Source: Desulfarculaceae bacterium (lineage in GTDB: Bacteria; Desulfobacterota; Desulfarculia; Desulfarculales; Desulfarculaceae). Taken from it: 64,000 nt of DNA. The first letter of the stretch is position 1. Each line of letters starts with the position of its first letter. The DNA lies in NCBI GenBank assembly GCA_020444545.1, contig JAHLKT010000001.1:310001-374000 (forward strand), written 5' to 3'. The notes beneath the pieces are model-generated. The model ran no database searches and was not told the DNA's origin. It saw nothing but the letters and a program-made list of their open reading frames with translations. Both the position numbers and the translations under genes were made by a program. Positions 31,964-39,290 of the stretch are shown piece by piece.

Positions 31964-34114
31964 ATGGCCGATCTTAGGGTAGTGGATGGCAGCAAAAAAG
32001 CCGAGCCGATCATAAACTCCGAGACCACCGACATGGCCCTGTTCGTGCGCACCAGCGCCGAAGAAATGGACTCGTGGGACCGGGCGCGCATCGAGGAAGC
32101 CCTCATCCGCGAGACCCAGCTCGACGACATCACCGCCAAGGAGATCGCCGCCGAGGTGGAGACCCAGATCGCGGCGGCGGGGATCAAGATGGTCACCGCT
32201 CCCCTCATCCGTGAGCTGGTCAACACCAAGCTCATCGAGCGCGGCCTGGAGGAGGAGCGCCTGCGCCACACCCGCTTGGGCGTGCCGCTCTACGACGTGG
32301 ACAACATGCTCCGGCTGCCCAACAAGGAAAACGCCAACGTGCCCCACGGCCCGGAGGCCACCAACCTCACCCTGGCCGAGAACATCAAAAAGGAATACGC
32401 CCTGATCAGCGTGTTCTCCCAGGACGTGGGCGACGCCCATATGCGCGGCGATTTGCACTTGCACGACCTGGGCTTCGTGGACCGCCCCTACTGCTCGGGC
32501 CAGAGCCTGGAGTACATCAAGAAGTTCGGGCTCAACCTGCCCGCCAGCCTGGCCCTGGCCAAACCGGCCAAGCACCCCGAGGTGCTCCTGGCCCATATGG
32601 TCAAGTTCGCCGCCGCCCTGCAATCCAACTTCGCCGGAGCCATCGGCTGGGACGCGGTGAACCTGTTCTTCGCGCCCTACCTGGAGGGCCTGAGCGACAA
32701 GGCGGTCAAGCAGCTGGCCCAGATCCTCATCTTCGAGTTCTCCCAGCAGGCGGTGGCCCGCGGCGGCCAGGCCATCTTCACCGACATCAACCTCTACTGG
32801 GAGGTCCCCAAGCACTTCGAGGACGTGCCGGCCATCGGCCCCAACGGCGAGTACACCGGCAAGACCTACGCCGAGTACGAGAAAGAGGCCCAGCGCTTCG
32901 TGTGGAAGCTCTTCGAGGTCTACAAAGAGGGCGACGGCGCGGGCCGGCCCTTCTTCTTCCCCAAGCCTCTGGTGCACATCACCGAGAAGTTCTTCCAGAC
33001 CGAAGGCCACATGGACTTCCTGCACCATATCTGCGACGTGGCCGCGGACAAGGGCAACACCTACTTCGTGTTCGACCGGGGCGAGACCGCCAAGATCTCC
33101 GAGTGCTGCCGCCTGTCCTTTAAGCTGGAAAAGAGCGACATCGACGACGCCAAGACCCCCTGGAAGATGCGCTACAGCGCCCTGCAGAACGTGACCGTGA
33201 ACCTGCCGCGCATCGCCTACGAGGCGGCCGGCGACGACACCAAGCTCTTCCAGATCCTGCGCCAGCGGGTGCGCCTGGCGGCCAAGGCCCATGTGGAGAA
33301 AAAACGCTTCATCGAGCGCCTGCTCTCCTTCGGCAACCGCGGCCCCCTGGCTCTGTTGGCCATGGAGCTGGACGGCCAGCCCTATCTGCGCATGCACCGG
33401 GTCACCTACCTCATCGGCATGGTGGGGCTCAACGAGATGGTGGACGAGCACCTGGGCCAGGAGCTGCACGACTCCGAGGAGGCCATGAAGTTCGGCCTCA
33501 AGGTCATCGCCCAGATGAAGTACCTCTGCGACGAGTACGCCGAGCGCGAGGGCATGCGCTTCGTGCTGGAGCAGACCCCGGCCGAGAGCACCTCCTACCG
33601 CTTCGCCAAGCTGGACCTGAAGCACTTCCCCGAGCGGGCCAAGCACGCGGTCAAGGGCGACCTGTTCAACAACGAGGTCTATTACACCAACTCCACCCTG
33701 TTCAACGTGGGATCGCACACCAACCCCATCGAGCGGGTGAAGCTGGAAGGCCGCTTCCATCCCCTGATCGAGGCCGGGGCCATCACCCATGTGTGGCTGG
33801 GCGAGCAGAAGCCCTCCAAGGAGTCCCTGGCCAACTTCGTGATCAAGATCTTCCGCGAGACCAAGAACGACCAGGTGGCCTTCAGCCCCGAGTTCTCCTG
33901 CTGCAAGGACTGCCAGCAGAACGTGCGCGGCCTGGTGGAGGTCTGCCCCCACTGCGGCTCCGAGGACCTGGACCTCATCACCCGCATCACCGGCTACTTC
34001 ACCCGGGTCAGCTCCTGGAACAAGGGCAAGGTCGGCGAGCTGCGCGACCGCTGGCGCAACCAGGGCTTCTTTAGCGCCCCGCCCGAGGGAGACACCGAGG
34101 CCAAGGTCGGTTAG
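31964..34114 (+). CDS. nrdD: Anaerobic (class III) ribonucleoside-triphosphate reductase
   Basis: 716 residues from ATG 31964, with GGGAG nine bases upstream. The N-terminal ~100 residues (ALFVRTSAEEMDSWDRARIE...) take the place of an ATP-cone. The catalytic barrel follows (GDAHMRGDLHLHDLGF, RGGQAIFTDINLYW). Near the end are the four Zn-binding Cys (C647, C650, C661, C664) and the glycyl-radical site G677 in RITGYFTRVSSWNKG. It reduces NTPs to dNTPs in the absence of oxygen. The radical is installed by NrdG, encoded two genes downstream. Confidence 0.97.
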   Translation: MADLRVVDGSKKAEPIINSETTDMALFVRTSAEEMDSWDRARIEEALIRETQLDDITAKEIAAEVETQIAAAGIKMVTAPLIRELVNTKLIERGLEEERLRHTRLGVPLYDVDNMLRLPNKENANVPHGPEATNLTLAENIKKEYALISVFSQDVGDAHMRGDLHLHDLGFVDRPYCSGQSLEYIKKFGLNLPASLALAKPAKHPEVLLAHMVKFAAALQSNFAGAIGWDAVNLFFAPYLEGLSDKAVKQLAQILIFEFSQQAVARGGQAIFTDINLYWEVPKHFEDVPAIGPNGEYTGKTYAEYEKEAQRFVWKLFEVYKEGDGAGRPFFFPKPLVHITEKFFQTEGHMDFLHHICDVAADKGNTYFVFDRGETAKISECCRLSFKLEKSDIDDAKTPWKMRYSALQNVTVNLPRIAYEAAGDDTKLFQILRQRVRLAAKAHVEKKRFIERLLSFGNRGPLALLAMELDGQPYLRMHRVTYLIGMVGLNEMVDEHLGQELHDSEEAMKFGLKVIAQMKYLCDEYAEREGMRFVLEQTPAESTSYRFAKLDLKHFPERAKHAVKGDLFNNEVYYTNSTLFNVGSHTNPIERVKLEGRFHPLIEAGAITHVWLGEQKPSKESLANFVIKIFRETKNDQVAFSPEFSCCKDCQQNVRGLVEVCPHCGSEDLDLITRITGYFTRVSSWNKGKVGELRDRWRNQGFFSAPPEGDTEAKVG

Positions 34115-34383
34115 TCAGGGAGAGGCCGGGGGCGCGGGATTCGAACCCGCGACCCAGGCCGAAAAGAGCAGGCAGGTAAATAAAGATTGGCAACCGCAAT
34201 GAAGGCAGTGAGCCACCCCCATACTCCCAGGGAAATTTTCCCGGCCGCAGACCGGACCGCAGGTCCGGGCCAGGGCGGGGAAATTTCGCGGAGTTTTTTG
34301 GGAGGGGGCCCGGGGGAGGCCTTTTTTGCAAAAAAGGGTTCCCCCGGAAGCTCTGAAATCAATCTTAAAGGAGGGCAAATCGT
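34115..34383. other. Intergenic region with tRNA-like T-arm and repeat family C
   Basis: 269 bp between nrdD and the redoxin gene. On the minus strand 34133-34149 matches a tRNA T-arm (stem GCGGG/CCCGC, loop TTCGAAT), but no matching D-arm or acceptor stem is found. At 34226-34285 there are GC-rich inverted repeats, and 34292-34345 is a member of repeat family C. Transcription from nrdD may continue through it to the redoxin and nrdG. Confidence 0.4.
34292..34345 (+). repeat. Interspersed repeat, family C, copy 1
   Basis: A 54-bp pattern: AGTTTTTTGGGAGGGGGCCC, then GGGGGAGGCC, then TTTTTTGCAAAAAAGGGTTC and a C-run. The copy at 36941-36994 has the same layout on the other strand. G/C blocks on either side of a T6/A6 hairpin mark both. 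Confidence 0.55.
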
Positions 34384-34629
34384 ATGACCCTGTTTACCAA
34401 GCCGGGTTGCGAGAAGTGCCACTACATCACCGACAAGTTCGACCTGGCCGCCTTAGGGATCGGCATTGACGTGCTGACTCCCGAGGACCCGGCGGCCCTG
34501 GCCCATTTGGCCTGGCACGAGCTGGTGGAGGTGGCCGAGAAGGAGCTGCCCATTCTGGTGTTGGACGACTCCAGCCACATCAGCGGGGCGATCAAGATCA
34601 AGAGCTATCTCAAGACCATTCATGCCTGA
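34384..34629 (+). CDS. Glutaredoxin/NrdH-like redoxin
   Basis: 81 residues with the thioredoxin-fold start MTLFTKPGCEKCHYITDKFD: the CEKC motif follows a first strand as in glutaredoxins and NrdH. The cis-Pro region is LPILVLDD and the last helix is HISGAIKIKSYLKTI. AGGAGG stands before the ATG. It lies between nrdD and nrdG and overlaps nrdG by 8 bp, so it is probably the thiol electron donor of this class III reductase, as known for the NrdH-dependent subtype; many NrdD enzymes use formate instead. Confidence 0.8.
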   Translation: MTLFTKPGCEKCHYITDKFDLAALGIGIDVLTPEDPAALAHLAWHELVEVAEKELPILVLDDSSHISGAIKIKSYLKTIHA

Positions 34630-35350
34630 TCCGGCCACCACCCTGCCCCCGGCGGGCCTGCCGCCGGTAAAGGGCTTCATCGAGACCAGCTTTTTGGACT
34701 GGCGGGGCCAGATCGCGGCGGTGCTTTTTCTGCCGGGCTGCAACTTCGCCTGCCCTTATTGCCACAACTTCGCCCTGGTATCGGACCCGGACAGCTATCT
34801 GACCCTGCCCTTGGACGGGGTGCTGGACCGGCTCAAGCCCTTTGTGGGCTGGATCGACGGGGTGGTGGTGTCCGGCGGCGAGCCCACCCTGCACCCTGGC
34901 CTGGAGCGGCTTCTGGGCGAGGTGAAACAGGCGGGCTTCAAGGTGAAGCTGGACTCCAACGGCTACCGGCCCGAGGCCCTGGTCCGCGTGGTGGAGCAGG
35001 GCCTGGTGGACATGGTGGCCATGGACGTGAAGGCGCCCCTGGAGCCCCTGGCCTACCGCCGCAGTTGCGGCCGGGCGGTGGAGGTGGACCGGGTGCGCGA
35101 GTCTTTGGAGTATTTGAAGGCCTGCGGCGTAGCCCACGAGTTCCGCTCCACCATCTGCCCCCAGTGGCACGGCCCGGAGGAGCTGGGGCGCATGGCCGAG
35201 GCGGTGGGCGGCTGCCAGGCCTGGACCCTGCAAGCCATGAACCCGGCCAGCGCCTGGAACGAGGAGGCGGTGGACGGGGTGAGCATGTATTCCGCCGAGG
35301 AGCTGGACGAGTTGCAGAGGACTATCGCCGATCCAGCGTGTCGGAAGTAA
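34622..35350 (+). CDS. nrdG: Anaerobic ribonucleotide reductase activating protein (radical SAM)
   Basis: 242 residues. The radical-SAM cluster motif is C40-x3-C44-x2-C47 in LPGCNFACPYCHNF; GGEPTLHPGLE is the SAM-binding GGE motif; VDMVAMDVKAPL lies later. It generates the glycyl radical on NrdD by reductive SAM cleavage. The length (a bit over 220) fits the longer NrdG type that includes a C-terminal helical part. The start overlaps the redoxin gene, and a terminator follows 26 bp after the stop. Confidence 0.92.
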   Translation: MPDPATTLPPAGLPPVKGFIETSFLDWRGQIAAVLFLPGCNFACPYCHNFALVSDPDSYLTLPLDGVLDRLKPFVGWIDGVVVSGGEPTLHPGLERLLGEVKQAGFKVKLDSNGYRPEALVRVVEQGLVDMVAMDVKAPLEPLAYRRSCGRAVEVDRVRESLEYLKACGVAHEFRSTICPQWHGPEELGRMAEAVGGCQAWTLQAMNPASAWNEEAVDGVSMYSAEELDELQRTIADPACRK

Positions 35351-35375
35351 GTAGGCCCGAGGGGTTAGATGATTT

Positions 35376-35410
35376 AAAGCGTCTGCCGGGGGGCAGGCGC
35401 TTTTGTTTTG
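35376..35410 (+). terminator. Rho-independent terminator after the nrd operon
   Basis: AAAGCGTCTGCC pairs with the inverted segment ending GGCAGGCGCTTTT across a G-run loop, then TTTTGTTTT. It separates the GC-rich nrd operon from the AT-rich gene downstream. Confidence 0.8.
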
Positions 35411-35427
35411 GGGGAAAGACAGAACTT

Positions 35428-36234
35428 ATGAAGTTTGCATATTTTGATGAAAGCGGCAAGGGCGACCTGCTAGTAATGGCAGGGGTAATCGTTGATGCCT
35501 ATAGGATGCATATAACAAAAGAGATTTGGAACGATTTTTTATCAAACGTTTCCAAAGCGCTTGGGAAGGAAATAACCGAATTTCACACCAAAGATTTTTA
35601 CAGTGGGAACGGCCCTTGGAGGCAAGTAAGTGGAGACAAACGATCCGACGTAATGGACTCCATAGTTAAGTGGTGGCTGAGACGAAAGCATTCCTTGGTG
35701 GTAAGCGCTGTAGATCTCAATTTATTCTCTACCCACCAAGCGAGACATGGCCTATTGTCGCCCTGGCAGGCAGTTGCACTGCATTGTGTCTTGGCTCTTC
35801 AGAGAAATCACCAGACGATCAAAAGCAACAAAGGCCATACGGTGCTGATTTTTGATCACCAGGTTCGGGAAGCTGATAAATTTTGCGATTTACTCAACAG
35901 TCCGCCGAACTGGACTGATTCTTATTATGGCTTGGTTGGCGACGGCACACAGCTAAATCAGATAATTGATGTTCCATATTTTGCCGATTCTGAGCGAGCC
36001 TTGCTAATACAGATAGCTGATTTAGCGGCTTACCTAATAAGGAGACATATCGAATTAGAAGATGGTATTGAGCCAGAAAAATACCAAGATGAAAGTGTTA
36101 AAGTTAGCAAATGGGTTAATCAACTTTGTTCGTGCTGCTTACCCCGAGCTTGCCTTTATAGACGAACCAACCATTGTGTTGCGTCAGAAATATTCCGTGA
36201 CATGGCTCCGGATGCCATAAAAAATCTAATTTGA
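35428..36234 (+). CDS. DUF3800 domain protein, AT-rich and probably acquired
   Basis: 268 residues from ATG 35428, 18 bp after the terminator. It begins MKFAYFDESGKGD, the FDESG motif of DUF3800, and later has HTVLIFDHQ and SERALLIQIADLAAYLIRR, where the acidic/D-motif pattern of the family lies. DUF3800 is a predicted nuclease-like (RNase H-like) fold often found with mobile or defence genes. Base composition is much lower in GC than every neighbour and codon use differs (many ATA, TTA, AAA). It looks horizontally acquired. The function is unknown. Confidence 0.85.
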   Translation: MKFAYFDESGKGDLLVMAGVIVDAYRMHITKEIWNDFLSNVSKALGKEITEFHTKDFYSGNGPWRQVSGDKRSDVMDSIVKWWLRRKHSLVVSAVDLNLFSTHQARHGLLSPWQAVALHCVLALQRNHQTIKSNKGHTVLIFDHQVREADKFCDLLNSPPNWTDSYYGLVGDGTQLNQIIDVPYFADSERALLIQIADLAAYLIRRHIELEDGIEPEKYQDESVKVSKWVNQLCSCCLPRACLYRRTNHCVASEIFRDMAPDAIKNLI

Positions 36235-36287
36235 TTTTTTGGACTTAAACCGTTTATTAAGCTAAAGTGTGATCCGGCTTTTATACT

Positions 36288-36923
36288 TTAAAAACCTCTT
36301 CCCAACGTCTCTATTATCCCACTCGCGTCCGGCAGCACCACCTCGGCCCCGGCTTCTCTTAGCTCCTCCTCGCCCACCCGGCCGGAGGTGACCCCCACCG
36401 CCAAACACCCGGCGGCCACCGCCGCCTGCATGTCCGTGGGATGATCGCCCACCATGGCCGCGCGCATGGGCGGTAGGCCCAGGGCATCGCAAGCGTCCAA
36501 AAGCTGGCCGGGATGGGGCTTGGGACGGGGAGACTTCTCCCGGGGCAGGAACACCGGCAGCTCGTCCACCTCGGGCAAGAGCCGCCGCACCGCCGGGCCG
36601 CAGTTGCGCGTCACCACCGCCAGGTCATAGCCCAGGGTGGTGGCGTTGCAGAGCAGGGTGCGCGTGAACTCGAACAGCCGCGAGCGCCCGGCCGCCTCCA
36701 CCTCGATGGCCTCGATGAGCCGCCCCGCCCGCTCCGGGAAGCCGTCGCCCAGCTCGGCGCTCACCACCTTGAGCGCCTCCAGCAAATAGCCCTCCGGCCA
36801 GGGGCCGCCAAAGCCCTCGTCCCGGGCCAGGGCCTCCACCTGGCGGGCCATGTCCCCGAAGTCCAGGTTCAGCTCGGCCAGGGTGCCGTCAAAATCGAAG
36901 ATGATGCCTTTGATGTGGTTCAT
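36288..36923 (-). CDS. HAD-superfamily hydrolase (phosphoglycolate phosphatase-like)
   Basis: 211 residues. Motif I is IIFDFDGTLAEL with D10 and D12; motif II Thr is in LAVVTRNCG; the motif III Lys is in SPRPKPHPGQLLDA; motif IV is MVGDHPTDMQAAV. A helical cap (about 20-95) sits between motifs I and II, as in the Gph/PGP subfamily. It is a phosphomonoesterase of unknown substrate. Its ribosome site is weak, and it stands alone between repeats. Confidence 0.85.
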   Translation of the reverse strand: MNHIKGIIFDFDGTLAELNLDFGDMARQVEALARDEGFGGPWPEGYLLEALKVVSAELGDGFPERAGRLIEAIEVEAAGRSRLFEFTRTLLCNATTLGYDLAVVTRNCGPAVRRLLPEVDELPVFLPREKSPRPKPHPGQLLDACDALGLPPMRAAMVGDHPTDMQAAVAAGCLAVGVTSGRVGEEELREAGAEVVLPDASGIIETLGRGF

Positions 36924-36940
36924 GGGTAGGTAGTTTATCC

Positions 36941-36994
36941 GAGGGGGAACTTTTTTGGAAAAAAGTTCCCCCTCGGGCTCCCCCTCAAAAAACT
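36941..36994 (-). repeat. Interspersed repeat, family C, copy 2, with perfect hairpin
   Basis: At 36941-36974 it contains a perfect 16-bp inverted repeat around GG (GAGGGGGAACTTTTTT and its complement). The rest reads on the minus strand as AGTTTTTTGAGGGGGAGCCC, matching copy 1 at 34292-34345. Confidence 0.6.
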
Positions 36995-36998
36995 ATCT

Positions 36999-37037
36999 GG
37001 TTTGTTTTCTTTGCGCTTTGCGCAAAGAAAACAAACC
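36999..37037 (-). terminator. Perfect 18-bp hairpin beyond the APC permease gene
   Basis: GGTTTGTTTTCTTTGCGC (36999-37016), a TTT loop and its exact complement (37020-37037). It lies 18 bp past the stop of the leftward permease gene and is followed on that strand by a T6 run a few bases on, so termination is the likely use. The stem is perfect and unusually long. Confidence 0.6.
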
Positions 37038-37055
37038 GGGGTTTGAGCAAAGAGA

Positions 37056-38399
37056 TCAAGCGCTGGGCTTGGCTTGTTGCGCCTTCTTTTTGCGAGGGCC
37101 TTTAAACCCTACCAGCCTATAAACGCCTTCTAAAAGCAGCGCCCCGCCCAGCATGGCCACCAGCACCCAGGCGTGGGCCGGGGTGTCGCTGATGCTCTGC
37201 CAGGCCATGGCCGCAAAGGCCGCCAAACAGGCGAAAGCGCCCACCCCTGCCAGGCAGCGGTTGCACTTGGTCTCCCCCGCGTCCTTCAGGTTGGCCGCGT
37301 TCACCGCCGCGAAGATGAGCAGGAACCCGCCGCTGCCCAGGGTAGAGATGGAGCTCAGGTCCGCGGTGTTGGCCAAGATCAGGGCCAGGCCCGAGGTGAT
37401 GAACAGGCCCTCCAGGGGCTGGCCCCAGATTTGGCGCTCCAGGGCGGCGGGCAGCTCGCCCTCCTTGGCAATGGTGTAGCTAAGCCGGGCCGAGCCGTAG
37501 AGCGTGGCGTTGATGGCGCTGAAGGTGCTGAGCAAGGCGGCCACCACGATAAGGGTGAAGCCCGCCGAGCCCAGGAAGGGTTTGGCCGCCTCGGCCAGGG
37601 CGTAGTCCCGCGCGCCCACCAGCTTTTCTATGGACAGCCCGCCCACGCAGACCACCGCGATGGCCACGTAGAGAAAGATCACGAAGATCACCGAGGTGTA
37701 AAAGGCCCGCGGCAGGTTCTTCTGGGGGTTCTTGATGTCCTCGCCGGTGTTGGCGATCAGCTCGAAGCCCTCGTAGGCCACGAAGATGATCATGCCCCCG
37801 GCCACCAGGGGCACCGCCGGCACCCACTGGTCCATGGCCAGGCGCGAGGGCTCCACCCCTCCGAAGCCCATAGCCAAAAAGAACAGCAGGATCGACAGCT
37901 TGATGGCCACCACGTAGATCTCGGCCTGACCGATGATCTTGGCGCTGGCCACGTTCAAGACCGTAGGGGCCACGATGCCCAGGGAGATGAGCAGATGCTT
38001 GGCCAGCGCGTTGTGCTCGCCGGGGAAGAAGGTGGCCCCGTAGGAACCGAAGGCATAGGAGTACAAGGCCAGCATCACCACATAGGACAGCCACAAGAGC
38101 ACGTTGGCCGAGCCGCTGAAATAGCCCGCCCCGAACACCCGGTCCAGGAACACCACCGTGCCGCCCCGGCTGGGGTAGCGCACCGATAGCTTGGCGTAGG
38201 AATAGGCCGTGAGCAGGGCCACCGCCCCGGCGATGGCAAAGGCCACCGGGGTGCCCCCCCGGGCCAGCTGCACGCTGAGCCCCAGCACCGCGAAGATGCC
38301 GCCGCCCACCATGCCCCCCACGCCGATGGCCGAGGCCTCCCAGAAGCCTATCTTGCCGTCACTCTTACCCTTGTCGCCCAAAACCCGCTTCCCTTCCAA
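37056..38399 (-). CDS. APC-family amino acid permease
   Basis: 447 residues with about 12 membrane helices. The first helix holds the family hallmark, GVGGMVGGGIFAVLG (G-x-G-x-GIF type unwound helix), and helix 6 has MIIFVAYEGFELIANTGEDI with the FxxxEG-like motif, typical of the amino acid-polyamine-organocation superfamily. After the last helix is a basic tail (GPRKKKAQQ). The substrate is not clear. The start is TTG 38399, uncertain, since an in-frame TTG six codons later has a better ribosome site. Confidence 0.85.
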   Translation of the reverse strand: MEGKRVLGDKGKSDGKIGFWEASAIGVGGMVGGGIFAVLGLSVQLARGGTPVAFAIAGAVALLTAYSYAKLSVRYPSRGGTVVFLDRVFGAGYFSGSANVLLWLSYVVMLALYSYAFGSYGATFFPGEHNALAKHLLISLGIVAPTVLNVASAKIIGQAEIYVVAIKLSILLFFLAMGFGGVEPSRLAMDQWVPAVPLVAGGMIIFVAYEGFELIANTGEDIKNPQKNLPRAFYTSVIFVIFLYVAIAVVCVGGLSIEKLVGARDYALAEAAKPFLGSAGFTLIVVAALLSTFSAINATLYGSARLSYTIAKEGELPAALERQIWGQPLEGLFITSGLALILANTADLSSISTLGSGGFLLIFAAVNAANLKDAGETKCNRCLAGVGAFACLAAFAAMAWQSISDTPAHAWVLVAMLGGALLLEGVYRLVGFKGPRKKKAQQAKPSA

Positions 38400-38492
38400 A
38401 AAGAATTAAGGCAGTTTATAGAATAAACCGCCCGCTAGCCCGGCACAAGGCAGGGTATTGCTATTTGGACCGCCAAATTCTATAGTTGCCCA

Positions 38493-39149
38493 ATGCCCGC
38501 ACCTCCCATCCATAGGCTGGACTGGGGATTGACCCCCTATTTGGAAGCCCTGGAGCGCATGCGCGCCCGCCACCAGGAACGGGCCGCGGGCAAGGTGCCC
38601 GACGCCCTGATCTGCGTGGAGCACCCGCCGGTGTTCACCCTGGGGCGCCACGCCGAGCTTGGCCACGTGCTCATGCCCCCGGAAAAGCTGGCGGAGATGG
38701 GCTTCGGCCTGCACGAGGTGGAGCGCGGCGGCCAGGTCACATACCACGGCCCGGGCCAGGCGGTGGTCTATATGGTGATATCCTTGCGGGAGCGGGGGCT
38801 TGGGGCGCGCAACCTGGTGGAGGCCATCACCAGGGCGGTATGCAACACGGCCGCCGAGTTCGGGGTGGAGGCGGCGGGCGACCCCGAACGTCCCGGCGCC
38901 TGGGTGCAAGGGCGCAAGCTCGCGGCCATCGGGCTGGCCATCCAAAAAGGCGTCACTTTGCACGGCCTGGCCATGAACGTGAGCACCGACCTAAGTCATT
39001 TCAACCACATACGCCCGTGCGGCCTGGACGCGCCGGTGACCAGCCTGGAGAGGGAAGCCAAGGTGGCCCCCGGCATGTCTCAGGTGTATGATGGGCTGTA
39101 CAAGGAGTTGGTCCAAGAGCTGGCCAGGTTTCATAATGCAACGGAATGA
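38493..39149 (+). CDS. lipB: Lipoyl(octanoyl) transferase
   Basis: 218 residues. Catalytic dyad K142 (GRKLAAIGLAI) and C176 (RPCGLDAPVTSL) are both present, with the family motifs TLGRHAE and RGGQVTYHGPGQAVVY. LipB moves octanoyl from acyl carrier protein to lipoyl domains; LipA would finish lipoate but is not here. No ribosome site is seen ahead of the ATG at 38493, so a leaderless or weakly translated message is possible. Confidence 0.95.
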   Translation: MPAPPIHRLDWGLTPYLEALERMRARHQERAAGKVPDALICVEHPPVFTLGRHAELGHVLMPPEKLAEMGFGLHEVERGGQVTYHGPGQAVVYMVISLRERGLGARNLVEAITRAVCNTAAEFGVEAAGDPERPGAWVQGRKLAAIGLAIQKGVTLHGLAMNVSTDLSHFNHIRPCGLDAPVTSLEREAKVAPGMSQVYDGLYKELVQELARFHNATE

Positions 39150-39290
39150 TTATTCTTTGCGGAACCCTTGAAAGCCTAGCGAGGGTTGTGATATTCAAGG
39201 CATAGCCCGGCCGACGCCGGTTTTTCCATACAACTGTGAACCTACACACATCGACATAACCGTCGGGGCCTTGCGCCCGGGGAGGCAGAC

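Noticed and set aside
34125-34200. A complete tRNA gene on the minus strand
   Set aside because: Only the T-arm fits. The region where the D-arm, anticodon arm and 5' acceptor strand should be does not pair.
36235-36287. Remnant of an integrase or IS end beside the DUF3800 gene
   Set aside because: The short AT-rich gap shows no inverted repeat or target duplication and no coding remnant.
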